Shown here piece after piece: positions 8,834-17,700 of a DNA stretch of 36,086 nucleotides. Under the pieces are notes generated by a model. That model ran no database searches. It saw nothing but the letters and a program-made list of their open reading frames with translations, and was not told where the DNA came from. Origin of the DNA: Streptomyces himastatinicus ATCC 53653 (GTDB lineage: Bacteria > Actinomycetota > Actinomycetes > Streptomycetales > Streptomycetaceae); assembly GCF_000158915.1 (NCBI RefSeq), contig NZ_GG657754.1, positions 2,919,030-2,955,115 of the forward strand, given 5' to 3'. Made by a program: the position numbers and the translations under genes. How positions within the stretch are numbered: the first letter of the stretch is position 1; each line of letters begins with the position of its first letter.

Positions 8834-8867
8834 GGAAGAATGGCAGGCAGTCAGGGCGTGCGGCGGT

Positions 8868-8928
8868 GGCTCAGGCGAGCGCCGGGGTGCCCGCCGGTGG
8901 GCTCAGGCGAGCGCCGGAGTGCCCGCCG
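8868..8928. repeat. Tandem 29-bp duplication across the ROK gene stop codon
   Basis: Copies at 8868-8896 and 8900-8928 differ by one base (28/29) with a 32-bp period. The right copy contains the final codons and TGA of the ROK gene; the left copy repeats them, including an in-register TGA, just downstream. Confidence 0.75.
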
Positions 8929-10108
8929 ACAGCGCACCCTCCAGCAGCGTCGAGTCGCCCATCTCGCTCAGCACCAGCGCGAGGGCGCCCAGCACCTCGG
9001 CCCGGCCGCCGAGCGCCCCGGGCATCACGGCCAGCTGACGGGCGGCGCTCGGAATGGCGTACCGCGCGACCGACTCGCGGATCGGGCCGAGCACCAGCTC
9101 CCCCGCCTCGGCGAGGTGGCCGCCGAGCACCATGCGGCTGGGGTTGATCAGGTTGCACAGGTTCGCCACGCCGCTGCCGATGTGGCGGCCGACGTCCGCG
9201 ATCACCCGGCGGCAGCCGGGGTCGCCGTCCCGGGCGAGCTGCACCATGCGCTCGATGGTGAGGTCCGCGCCATGGGCGGAGTGCAGCAGCGGCAGGACGT
9301 AACGGGCCGCGGCGAAGGTCTCCAGACAGCCGCGGTTGCCGCAGCGGCACACCGGGCCCGACTCATCCAGGGTGATGTGGCCGATCTCGCCCGCCGTGCC
9401 GCCCGGGCCGCGGTAGATCTGGCCGCTGATCACCAGCCCCGCGCCGACACCGTCGGCGACCTTGATGTACGCGAGGTCGGCGACCCCGCGCCCGGAGCCC
9501 CAGACCAGCTCGCCGAGCGCGCCGAGGTTGGCGTCGTTGTCCACGTGGACCGGCACGCCGAGGCGCTGGGCGAGGTCGTCGCGCGGGTTGGTGCCCGCCC
9601 AGCCCGGCAGGATCGCGGTCGAGCCGAGCGTGCCGGTCTCCACGTCTATCGGGGCCGGGACGCCGAGGCCGACGCCGACGACCTTGTCCTGGCTCAGGCC
9701 GGTACCCGCGATCAGTCTGCTGACCAGCTGCTCCGCCCGGTCCAGGCCCTGCGCGGAGGAGGCGTCCACATCCAGCGGCTCCGCCTCCTCGGCCAGCACC
9801 TGGTGGGCCAGGTTGCCGACCGCGACCCTGAGGTGCGTATGGCCGAAATCCACGCCCACGACGATGCCCGCGTCCCCGCTGAGCGAGACGCTGCGGGCCC
9901 GGCGGCCGCCCGCCGAGGTGGGCGTGACCTCGACCGTTCCGCCGTCCTTCAGCTCGCGCACGATGTTGGAGACGGTGGCTGCGGACAGCCCGGTGGACCG
10001 GGCGATCTCCGCCTGGGTCAGCGAGCCCGCCATGCGCACCGCACGGACCACCCGCTCGAGATTGGCCCGGTGCAGCGACGACTGCGATCCCGGAGTCTCC
10101 ACGCCCAT
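8903..10108 (-). CDS. rok7B7: ROK-family transcriptional regulator (Rok7B7-like)
   Basis: A 401-residue repressor-type ROK protein. The N-terminal winged helix-turn-helix spans about residues 30-52 (TQAEIARSTGLSAATVSNIV). The sugar-kinase-like ROK domain follows, with the phosphate-binding VVGVDFGHTHLRVAV, VHVDNDANLGALGE, and the zinc/ROK signature CRCGNRGCLETF. I choose the ATG at 10108 because GGCGGGAG precedes it; an ATG at 10132 would add eight residues without a clear ribosome site. It lies between a xylose-type operon and an NgcEFG-type operon, all on the minus strand. In S. coelicolor the equivalent regulator (SCO6008, recalled) controls xylFGH, influences carbon catabolite repression and antibiotic production. 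The symbol rests on this synteny and on family features, not on a search. Confidence 0.85.
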   Translation of the reverse strand: MGVETPGSQSSLHRANLERVVRAVRMAGSLTQAEIARSTGLSAATVSNIVRELKDGGTVEVTPTSAGGRRARSVSLSGDAGIVVGVDFGHTHLRVAVGNLAHQVLAEEAEPLDVDASSAQGLDRAEQLVSRLIAGTGLSQDKVVGVGLGVPAPIDVETGTLGSTAILPGWAGTNPRDDLAQRLGVPVHVDNDANLGALGELVWGSGRGVADLAYIKVADGVGAGLVISGQIYRGPGGTAGEIGHITLDESGPVCRCGNRGCLETFAAARYVLPLLHSAHGADLTIERMVQLARDGDPGCRRVIADVGRHIGSGVANLCNLINPSRMVLGGHLAEAGELVLGPIRESVARYAIPSAARQLAVMPGALGGRAEVLGALALVLSEMGDSTLLEGALSAGTPALA

Positions 10109-10130
10109 CCACTCCCGCCTTGTCTCCAAC

Positions 10131-10203
10131 ATGTGAACTCTAAGCTGAGCGGCCTCGCTCGTGCCACGTCAAGCCCTTGACGCGACATTCGTTTCGTTCA
10201 CAT
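10131..10203. promoter_or_regulatory. ROK gene promoter region with separated inverted half-sites
   Basis: ATGTGAAC at 10131-10138 and its exact complement GTTCACAT at 10196-10203 bracket the region between the ROK gene and ngcG. CATTCGTT near 10186 also occurs in the xylF dyad. These may be regulator half-sites, but the wide spacing makes this uncertain. Confidence 0.25.
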
Positions 10204-10235
10204 AAAGGGCACTATGCGGGGCCCTACGCGGGGTT

Positions 10236-11180
10236 CTACTTGAGCGCTCCGGCGGTCAGTCCGGTCTGGACCTGGCGCTGGAAGACGATGTACGCCGCGA
10301 GCACCGGAAGCATCGCCAGCACCAGCCCGGCGAACAGCGCCGACCAGTCCCCCTTGTATTGCTGGCTGGCCGCGAGCTGCACCAGCCCCTGGGTGAGCAC
10401 CCGCTTGTCCTCGTCCGTGTTGAGCACGGTGGGCAGCATGTACTGGTTCCACTGGCCGAGGAAATTGAAGATGCCCACGCTGATCAGTCCGGGCTTCGCC
10501 ATCGGCAGCATGACCTGGAAGAACGTCCGGGTGTGGGACGCGCCGTCGATCAGTGCCGCCTCCGCCACCGAGGTGGGCAGGGTCTTGAAGAAGGAGGTCA
10601 GGAAGAAGACCGTGAAGGGCAGCGAATAGGCGATATAGACCAGGATCAGCCCGTGGAAGGTGTTGAGCAGGCTCATGTTCTTCATGACGAAGAACAGCGG
10701 CACCAGCGCCAGGATGATGGGAAAGCTCATCCCGCCGACGAACATGAAGTAGACGACGCGCTTCCCGGGGAATTCGAACCGGGCCAGCACATACGCCGCC
10801 ATCGCCCCCAGCAGCATCGTGCCGACCAGCGAACAGCCCACCACCAGAACGGTGTTGAAGAAGAAGTCGCCGATGTTGGACTTGCTCCAGGCGCGCGACC
10901 AGTTGTCGAAGTGCAGCGCCGAGGGCAGCCCCCAGGGCGAGGTGAAGATCTCCTTGTCGGTCTTGAGGGAGCTCATCACCGCCCACAGCAGCGGCATGGT
11001 GACGAGCAGCCCCCAGATCACCAGCATGCCGTGCGAGAAGACGTTGAGGACCTTGCCCTCGCTGCCGATCCGCCCCTCGGGGGTGAAGCGCGGCGGCCGC
11101 TTGGCGGCGGGGGCGGCGAGCGGCGGCTCGTCGTCCTTGGTGACGCCGGGGAGTTCCGAGGGCTCTGCTTGCGAGGTCAC
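10236..11180 (-). CDS. ngcG: Sugar ABC transporter permease (NgcG-like)
   Basis: A 314-residue carbohydrate-uptake (CUT1, MalG-type) permease. A hydrophilic N-terminus of about 50 residues precedes six predicted membrane helices. The EAA loop near EAALIDGASHTRTFFQVMLPMAKPGL (about residues 205-230), the docking helix for the ATPase, is well conserved. The start is a GTG at 11180 behind a GGGGGGA ribosome site. It is the last gene of a three-gene operon with a second permease 61 nt upstream and a binding protein before that. No ATPase is encoded locally, as is normal for Streptomyces CUT1 systems that share MsiK. The specificity, N-acetylglucosamine or chitobiose, is inferred from synteny with ngcEFG and from the DasR-like site upstream. 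Confidence 0.75.
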   Translation of the reverse strand: MTSQAEPSELPGVTKDDEPPLAAPAAKRPPRFTPEGRIGSEGKVLNVFSHGMLVIWGLLVTMPLLWAVMSSLKTDKEIFTSPWGLPSALHFDNWSRAWSKSNIGDFFFNTVLVVGCSLVGTMLLGAMAAYVLARFEFPGKRVVYFMFVGGMSFPIILALVPLFFVMKNMSLLNTFHGLILVYIAYSLPFTVFFLTSFFKTLPTSVAEAALIDGASHTRTFFQVMLPMAKPGLISVGIFNFLGQWNQYMLPTVLNTDEDKRVLTQGLVQLAASQQYKGDWSALFAGLVLAMLPVLAAYIVFQRQVQTGLTAGALK

Positions 11181-11241
11181 TGTGATCCCCCCAGGTCGGC
11201 GGTCGAGCGGTGGTGCGCGGTTACGGTCGCGGGCCCCGGCA

Positions 11242-12159
11242 TCAGTACTCCAGCCGTTCGCGCCGGCCGAGCTTGCCCACGACGACCGCGAAGATCAGGG
11301 TGACGATCAGCATCGCGACGCCGATCGCGGTCGCGCGCCCGGCCTGCCCGTCGTGGAAGGTCTTGGTGTACACGTAGTAGCCGAGCACCTGGGTGGAGTC
11401 GGCGGGTCCGCCTGGCCCCACCGTCATGATCTGCACGACGGCGAACGCGTCGAGGGCGATGATGCCCATGTAGATCCAGCCGGTCTGGACCGTGTCCCAC
11501 AGCAGCGGCAGGGTGATCCGGAAGAAGGTGTTCACGCGGTTGGCGCCGTCGAGCAGCGCGGCCTCGTAGAAGTCCCTGGGGATGGAGCTCATCCCGGCGG
11601 AGAAGAGGACGACGTAGAAGCCGACGTTGCTCCACACCATCACGACCATGAGGGACCACAGCGCGAAGTTCGGATCGGCCAGCCACTGCTGCTGGAGCCC
11701 GTCCAGGCCGATGCCGCCGAGGAAGGCATTGAGCGCGCCGTTGCGCGGGTTGTAGGTGAACTGGAACAGCAGGGCCACGATCGCGATCGACAGCACCTGC
11801 GGAAAGAAATAGATCACCTTGTAGACGCTCGACCCGCGCACGCCTGTGACGGCCGCGTTCTTCCTTCCGCGGCCGCCGACGTTGAGCATGAAGGAGAAGA
11901 AGAGTCCGAGACCGAGCGTCACCAGCGGCACGACCAGCAGCAGCAGAACATTGTGGCCGACCGCTTTCCAGAAGAGGTCGTCCTTCAGCAGCCAGTCGTA
12001 GTTCCTGAACCCGACCATCTTGAAGTCGGAACTCAGGCCGGTCCAGTCCGTGAACGAATAGTAGATGGCCTGGACGAACGGCGAGATCACGAAGATCGCG
12101 TAAAGGATCACCGGCAGGGCCAGGAAGCCCGCGATGAACCGGTACTTACCATGCTGCAT
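11242..12159 (-). CDS. ngcF: Sugar ABC transporter permease (NgcF-like)
   Basis: A 305-residue MalF-type CUT1 permease. The first helix follows MQHGKYRF directly, FIAGFLALPVILYAIFVISPFVQAIYYSF, and the loop YYSFTDWTGL is typical for the family. The EAA loop is EAALLDGANRVNTFFRITLPLL. I use the ATG at 12159, which has GAGG about nine bases upstream; extending to 12261 would add 34 non-homologous residues and run into the binding-protein gene region. It is the second gene of the operon, 73 nt after ngcE. It would pair with the NgcG-like permease to form the heterodimeric channel. Confidence 0.75.
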   Translation of the reverse strand: MQHGKYRFIAGFLALPVILYAIFVISPFVQAIYYSFTDWTGLSSDFKMVGFRNYDWLLKDDLFWKAVGHNVLLLLVVPLVTLGLGLFFSFMLNVGGRGRKNAAVTGVRGSSVYKVIYFFPQVLSIAIVALLFQFTYNPRNGALNAFLGGIGLDGLQQQWLADPNFALWSLMVVMVWSNVGFYVVLFSAGMSSIPRDFYEAALLDGANRVNTFFRITLPLLWDTVQTGWIYMGIIALDAFAVVQIMTVGPGGPADSTQVLGYYVYTKTFHDGQAGRATAIGVAMLIVTLIFAVVVGKLGRRERLEY

Positions 12160-12232
12160 TTCTACCGACCTCGGACTTCCCTCGCGGATAATGCCGCCGG
12201 TGACGCATCGAATCCCATCAGATGTGCCTCGG

Positions 12233-13669
12233 TCAGACGTGCTTGTACTTCTTGACGGCATCGTCCTTCGCCGTGGCGTCGGCGAACTTCTGGCACTTCT
12301 TCATCGCCTCGGCCGGAGTCATCCGGCCCGCCATCATCTCGCCCAGCACGCCCACGCCGATCTGCTGCTTCTGGAGCGTCACGTACCAGTCCTGGAGGCG
12401 CGGGTTGACGACGTTCTTGCCCGCCTTCTCCAGCACCTGCTGCGCGGACGACAGACCCGACGGCAGGGTCAGGCCCTCGGTGCCGCCGTTGAGCGAGGAG
12501 AGCGAGGAGACCTGCTGGACGAAGTTCTTGGTCGACTTCTCGCCGAGCATGATCCGCAGCAGCTCCATGCCGCCCTCGGGGTTCTTCGCCGACTTCGGCA
12601 CGATGAAGGGCTCACCGCCGGAGGCCCAGAGGGTGCCGAACGGCATCTTGTCGCTCTTGTCGAGGCTGGACGGCGCGCCCACCGCCATCTGGAAGTCCTT
12701 CGGCGTGGTCTTCTTCGCCTCGTTCTCCACCCAGGAGCCGTTCGGGATGAACAGCGCCTTCCCCTCGTTCCAGGCGGTCTGCGACTCGATGTGGGTGAGC
12801 CCCGGGGTGCCCTTGAGGATGTAGCCCTTCTTGTACAGCTCGTAGTACGCCTCGAAGGCGGCCTTCACGGCAGGGTGCTTCCAGGCGTTCGGCTCCAGGT
12901 TGTCGATCGAGTCCAGGACGTCCCGGCCACCGATCTTGGCGATGAAGGGGTAGAGGCTGAACGGCAGGTAGTACGGGAACTTGCCCGGGTAGGTCCAGCC
13001 CGCGACACCCTTCTTCTTCGCCTTCTCGCAGACCTTGAGCATGTCGTCCCAGGTCTCGGGGTACTCCGCGTCGAGCTTGGCCAGATTGGTCTTGGAGTAC
13101 CAGACGCCGTAGACGGTGTAGGCGTAGTAGAGGATCCACACCGGCTTGCCGTCGAACTGGCCCATCTCGACCACGCCGGGGCGCAGCGTCTCGCGCACCG
13201 TCTTCTTCGGGTCGTCCAGCGAGGGCGAGTCCAGCAGCGGGGTGAGGTCGGTCAGCTGGTTCTTGCTGACCAGGGTGCCGAAGTCCATCTGCTCGGCACC
13301 GGAGTTGTCGACCAGGTCCGGCGGGGTACCGCCATTGAACCGCGGCTGGAGCACGGTCTGGATCTTCTGCGTCGCGGCGTGCTTGATCTTGCCCTTGGTC
13401 TTCGGGTACGCCTTCGCGTACTCCGCCTCGGCGTCCTTGGCGTACTTCTGGCCGAAGCCGCCGTCGAAGATGACGACGTCGAGCGGCGCGCTCGCGTTGA
13501 CGGCGAGCGGGTTCTTGGCGCTCTTCTCGCCCTTGTCGACCTTCTTGGTGTCGTCATCGCCGCCGCTGGCACAAGCGGAGAGCACACTCATCGCCGGCAC
13601 GGTGATCAGCCCGAGGGCCGCCGACCGCTTGATCAGATCACGCCGTCCGAAATCTGGGGTGGATCCCAT
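12233..13669 (-). CDS. ngcE: Extracellular sugar-binding lipoprotein, NgcE-like
   Basis: A 478-residue binding protein, long for a CUT1 family-1 solute-binding protein but typical of NgcE. The N-terminus MGSTPDFGRRDLIKRSAALG carries a twin-arginine motif, and the signal ends in the lipobox LSAC, followed by ASGGDDDTKK, so it is probably Tat-exported and lipidated. The mature part shows the SBP fold with tryptophan/aromatic-rich segments such as VWILYYAYTVYGVWYSKTNL. The ATG at 13669 has GAGGA about seven bases upstream; longer upstream extensions lack homology. In S. coelicolor the equivalent (SCO6005, recalled) binds N,N'-diacetylchitobiose. A DasR-like site overlapping its promoter supports aminosugar uptake. 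First gene of the operon. Confidence 0.78.
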   Translation of the reverse strand: MGSTPDFGRRDLIKRSAALGLITVPAMSVLSACASGGDDDTKKVDKGEKSAKNPLAVNASAPLDVVIFDGGFGQKYAKDAEAEYAKAYPKTKGKIKHAATQKIQTVLQPRFNGGTPPDLVDNSGAEQMDFGTLVSKNQLTDLTPLLDSPSLDDPKKTVRETLRPGVVEMGQFDGKPVWILYYAYTVYGVWYSKTNLAKLDAEYPETWDDMLKVCEKAKKKGVAGWTYPGKFPYYLPFSLYPFIAKIGGRDVLDSIDNLEPNAWKHPAVKAAFEAYYELYKKGYILKGTPGLTHIESQTAWNEGKALFIPNGSWVENEAKKTTPKDFQMAVGAPSSLDKSDKMPFGTLWASGGEPFIVPKSAKNPEGGMELLRIMLGEKSTKNFVQQVSSLSSLNGGTEGLTLPSGLSSAQQVLEKAGKNVVNPRLQDWYVTLQKQQIGVGVLGEMMAGRMTPAEAMKKCQKFADATAKDDAVKKYKHV

Positions 13670-13858
13670 GCTCAAGTCCTCGCCTTCGTCAGGACTCAGG
13701 CGGTGTAACGGTTTCCCGTACATGCTCGCCTCCGGGCGAGGGGCCCGACACCGCGGGTCAGTTGAAGCGTGAAGCGGAATTGCTGGGTGTGCGCCGGGAG
13801 AGCTCAGAACCGCCGAGGCCGACTCGGCATGGCCGCGGCGCGGCCTCCCCCTGAGGCG

Positions 13859-13891
13859 ACAGGTATAGTCCACTGGGCATCGAGAGGGCAA
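13859..13891 (-). promoter_or_regulatory. DasR-responsive-element-like operator overlapping the ngcE promoter
   Basis: ACAGGTATAGTCCACT at 13859-13874 matches the DasR consensus ACTGGTCTAGACCACT at 13 of 16 positions and is centred about 198 bp upstream of the ngcE start. On the minus strand a TTGCCC (13886-13891) and TATACC (13862-13867) pair with an 18-nt spacer would place the -10 inside the site, so binding should block initiation. DasR is the GlcNAc-responsive GntR repressor of chitin and aminosugar uptake genes in Streptomyces. The 337-nt stretch 13670-14006 holds no other feature I can support. Confidence 0.6.
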
Positions 13892-14006
13892 GATCGAATG
13901 GTCATCGGGTGGGCATCTTTCCCGAGTTGAGACCTGTCCGACATACCGTGGGGGCCCAGCCCGTACGGCACTCAGCCGTGCGTGCGCTCCTTGAGAGGCG
14001 GTCCTC

Positions 14007-14516
14007 GTGTCCCGGAAGCAGCTCCCCCTCGCCACCAGTGTTGTCGTGGCCGCGACACTCGCGCTCTCCGCGGGCTGCGGCACGGACAGAGGCGGCTCCC
14101 CGGCCGAGGACACCAAGGGCGGTGCCGCGATCGGCAAGGGCATGGCCCGGCTCCCGGTGGAACCGACGGAGGAGCCGACCGAAGACCCCACCGACGACCC
14201 CACGGACCCGCCCACCGGCGGCTCCGGGCTGATATCGGCGGACGCCAAGATGGGCACGTGCGGCTGGAGTACGGACGGCAAGCCGTACGCCAATGTGAAG
14301 ATCAGCAACTCCAGCTCCTCCACGGCCTACTACTTCCTCCTCGTCGGGTTCGTGGACAGCTCCGAAGAGGTCGTGACCACGGGCACCGAGTCCGACGCCT
14401 CGGTGGCGGGGAACTCCGACAAGACCATCAAGGTCTCCGGCCTCCAGGCGGACTCCTCCAAGAAGGCGAAGAAGTGCCGTCTGTCGATGGCCACCAAGTC
14501 CAGCTCTCCCGGCTGA
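14007..14516 (+). CDS. Small secreted lipoprotein of unknown function
   Basis: A 169-residue protein. A signal peptide with basic start MSRKQ and hydrophobic core ends in the lipobox LSAGC (Cys at about 24). A low-complexity linker of repeated E/D-P-T units (about residues 50-75) follows, probably spanning the cell wall. The C-terminal domain of about 90 residues, starting near SADAKMGTCGW, has two cysteines that could pair and a beta-rich pattern resembling FxLYD-type extracellular domains. The start is a GTG at 14007 with GAGAGG upstream. It stands alone, divergent from ngcE and ahead of the GH92 gene, with its own terminator-like hairpin. I cannot assign a function. Confidence 0.75.
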   Translation: MSRKQLPLATSVVVAATLALSAGCGTDRGGSPAEDTKGGAAIGKGMARLPVEPTEEPTEDPTDDPTDPPTGGSGLISADAKMGTCGWSTDGKPYANVKISNSSSSTAYYFLLVGFVDSSEEVVTTGTESDASVAGNSDKTIKVSGLQADSSKKAKKCRLSMATKSSSPG

Positions 14517-14570
14517 TGGGTCGCGCCGATGGATCCTGCTGATGGATTATTGACCGGCCGTCATGGACAG

Positions 14571-14598
14571 GGGCCGCATCCCGGCGCGGGTGCGGCCC
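14571..14598 (+). terminator. Hairpin terminator after the small lipoprotein gene
   Basis: Arms 14571-14582 and 14588-14598 pair over 11 bp with a single bulged A and a 5-nt loop, 54 nt past the stop. It is GC-rich and has no U-run. Confidence 0.55.
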
Positions 14599-14613
14599 GC
14601 GTCGCGCGGTCGC

Positions 14614-14652
14614 CACTCCAAGATCACCCGCATGGAGTGATCACCCGCATGG
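14614..14652. repeat. Tandem 14-bp repeat plus inverted repeat upstream of GH92 gene
   Basis: GATCACCCGCATGG occurs at 14622-14635 and 14639-14652 (17-bp period). CACTCCA (14614-14620) and TGGAGTG (14633-14639) form an inverted repeat interleaved with it. They lie 20-60 bp before the TTGACA at 14672, in the position of an activator site. Confidence 0.5.
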
Positions 14653-14721
14653 CTTGTGCACGTCCGTCACCTTGACACCGCCCTCCCCGCAACGCCCTAC
14701 TTATCCCTGCCCCACCCAATC

Positions 14722-14733
14722 GACAACGTTGTC
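14722..14733. promoter_or_regulatory. LacI-type operator in the GH92 leader
   Basis: GACAACGTTGTC is a perfect 12-bp palindrome with a central CG, the form bound by LacI-family sugar repressors. It lies 21 bp upstream of the start codon and downstream of a TTGACA (14672-14677), where a bound repressor would block transcription. The TACTTA at 14698-14703 is a possible -10 but with a long 20-nt spacer. Confidence 0.6.
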
Positions 14734-14754
14734 AGACTCATTGAGAGGCTGAGT

Positions 14755-17700
14755 ATGCGACAGAGACGGCTCAGACGCAGACCTCCATCAGGTCGAGCGG
14801 CCGCCCTGGTGGCGGCCGCTCTGCTGGTGGTGACCGCGCAGGGTGCGGCGAGCGCCGTTCCGCGCGGTCCCGGTGCGGCCGCGGACCGCACCACCGCCGA
14901 GTTCGCCTCGTCCTTCGAAGCGGACGATCCGCAGCCCGACTGGCGCAACACCGTCGAGACCACCCCTGGCGGCGGGAAGAAGGCCGACGGCGTCGACGGT
15001 GGCTACACCTCCGGCATCCCGGGGAACGTGACCGACAAGGTCACCGCCGTCCGGGCGAGCGGCGAGTACGCCGACGCGGGCGAGACCAAGGAGAACCTGG
15101 TCGACGGTGACGTCACCACCAAGTGGCTCGCGTTCGACCGGACCCCCTGGCTCGAATTCGACCTCTCCGAGCCCGTCGACGTCGTCCGTTACGCCCTGAC
15201 CTCCGCCAACGACGCCCCGGAGCGCGACCCGGCCGACTGGACGCTCAAGGGCTCCGCCGACGGCTCCGACTGGACCACCCTGGACACCCGCAAGGATCAG
15301 GTCTTCGACAAGCCTCACCAGACCAGGGAGTTCTCGGTCGAGGGCGCCGCCGCCTACCGCCACTTACGCCTGGAGATCACGCGCAACAAGGGGGCGGACG
15401 CCACCCAGCTCGCCGAGACGCAGTTCGCCAACGTTGACACCACCCCGCCCGCCCCCGCCGACATGCGCAGCCTGGTCGACCGGGGCCCGTCCGGTTCCCC
15501 CACCGCCAAGGGGAACGCGGGCTTCACCGGCACCCACGCCCTGCGCTACGCGGGCACCCACAAGCCGGACGGCCGGGCGTACTCGTACAACAAGGTCTTC
15601 GACGTGAACACGGCCGTCACCCGCGACACCCTGCTCTCGTACCGGATCTTCCCGTCGATGGCCGAGACCGATCTGACCTACCCGGCCACCCACGTCTCCG
15701 TCGACCTCGCCTTCACCGACGGCACCTACCTCAGCGACCTCGCGGGCGCGGTGGACCAGCACGGCGCCCGGATGAGCCCCCAGGGGCAGGCGGCCTCCAA
15801 GACGCTGTACGTCAACCAGTGGAACCACAAGGAGTCCCGGATCGGGGCCGTCGCGGCGGGCAAGACGGTCGACCGGATCCTCGTCGCATACGACTCCCCC
15901 GAGGGCCCGGCGAAGTTCCGCGGCTGGGTGGACGACATCTCCGTCGCCCCCAAGGCGCCCGAGAAGCCCCTGAAGCACCTCTCCGACTACGCGCTGACCA
16001 CCCGCGGCACCAACTCCAGCGGCAGCTTCTCGCGCGGCAACAACTTCCCCGCGACCGCCGTCCCGGGCGGCTTCAACTTCTGGACACCGGTGACCAACGC
16101 GGGCTCGACCGACTGGCTCTACCAGTACGCCCGCGTCAACAACGACGACAACCTCCCCACCATCCAGGCGTTCGGCGCGAGTCATGAGCCGAGCCCCTGG
16201 ATGGGCGACCGGCAGACGTTCCAGGTGATGCCGTCCGCCGCGTCCGGCACCCCGGACGCCTCCCGCACCGCCCGCGCGCTCCCCTTCCGCCACGGGAAGG
16301 AGACCGCCCGGCCGTACGGCTACGGCGTGACGTTCGAGAACGGCCTCAAGGCCGAGATCGCGCCCACCGACCACGCGGCGGTCATGCGCTTCACCTATCC
16401 GGGTGAGGACGCGAGCGTCGTCTTCGACAACGTCAACAACGACGGCGGGCTCACCCTCGACCCCGAGCACGGCGTCGTCACCGGCTACTCCGACGTCAAG
16501 AGCGGAGGGTCCGCCGGCGCCACCCGGATGTTCGTCTACGGCGTCTTCGACGCACCCGTCAGCGCGAGCGGCCGACTGCCCGGAGGCGGCGGCAAGGACG
16601 TCACCGGCTACTTCCGCTTCAGCCCCGGCAAGGACCGCGCCGTCACGCTCAGGCTGGCCACCTCCCTCATCGGCGTCGACCAGGCAAAGACCAACCTGGA
16701 GCGCGAAATCCCCGCCTCGACGTCGTTCGAGCAGGTCGAGCGGCGTGCCCAGAGCGCCTGGGACGACATCCTGAGCCGTATCGAGGTCGAGGGAGCCAAC
16801 CGCGACCAGCTCACCACGCTCTACTCCAGCCTCTACCGGCTGTACCTCTATCCCAATTCCGGTTTCGAGAACACCGGGACCGTGCGGAAGCCGCACTACC
16901 AGTACGCGAGCGCCTTCTCGCCCGCCGCCGGGGAGAACACTCCGACCCGTACCGGCGCGAAGATCGTCGACGGCAAGGTGTACGTCAACAACGGCTTCTG
17001 GGACACCTACCGCACCACCTGGCCCGCCTACTCCCTGCTGACCCCGAAGCGCGCGGGGACGATGGTCGACGGCTTCGTCCAGCAGTACAAGGACGGCGGC
17101 TGGATCTCCCGCTGGTCCTCCCCCGGCTACGCCGACCTCATGACCGGCACCAGCTCGGACGTGGCCTTCGCGGACGCGTACCTCAAGGGCGTCCGCTTCG
17201 ACGCCGAGGCCGCGTACGAGGCGGCGCTGAAGAACGCCACGGTCGTCCCGCCTTCATCAGGTGTGGGGAGGAAAGGCATGGCCACCTCCCCCTTCCTCGG
17301 CTACACCAGCACCGAGACCCATGAGGGCCTGTCCTGGGCGCTGGAGGGCTACCTCAACGACTTCGGCCTGGCGAAGATGGGGCGGGCCCTGTACGGGAAG
17401 ACCAAGAAGCCCCGCTACAAGGAAGAGTCCGACTACTTCCTGCACCGCGCCCAGAACTACGTCTCGCTCTTCGACGACAAGGCGGGCTTCTTCCAGGGCC
17501 GGGACCAGGCCGGGAAGTGGCGCGTCCCGTCCGAGAAGTACGACCCGCGGATCTGGGGCTACGACTACACCGAGACCAACGGCTGGGGCTACGCCTTCAC
17601 CGCCCCGCAGGACAGCCGGGGCCTGGCCAACCTCTACGGGGGCCGTTCCGGACTCGCCGAGAAGCTCGACACCTACTTCTCCACCCCGGAGACCGCCTCC

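Noticed and set aside
13670..14323. N-terminal extension of the NgcE-like gene to 14323
   Set aside because: It would run through the promoter, the DasR-like site and the divergent lipoprotein gene. The Tat signal and ribosome site place the start at 13669.
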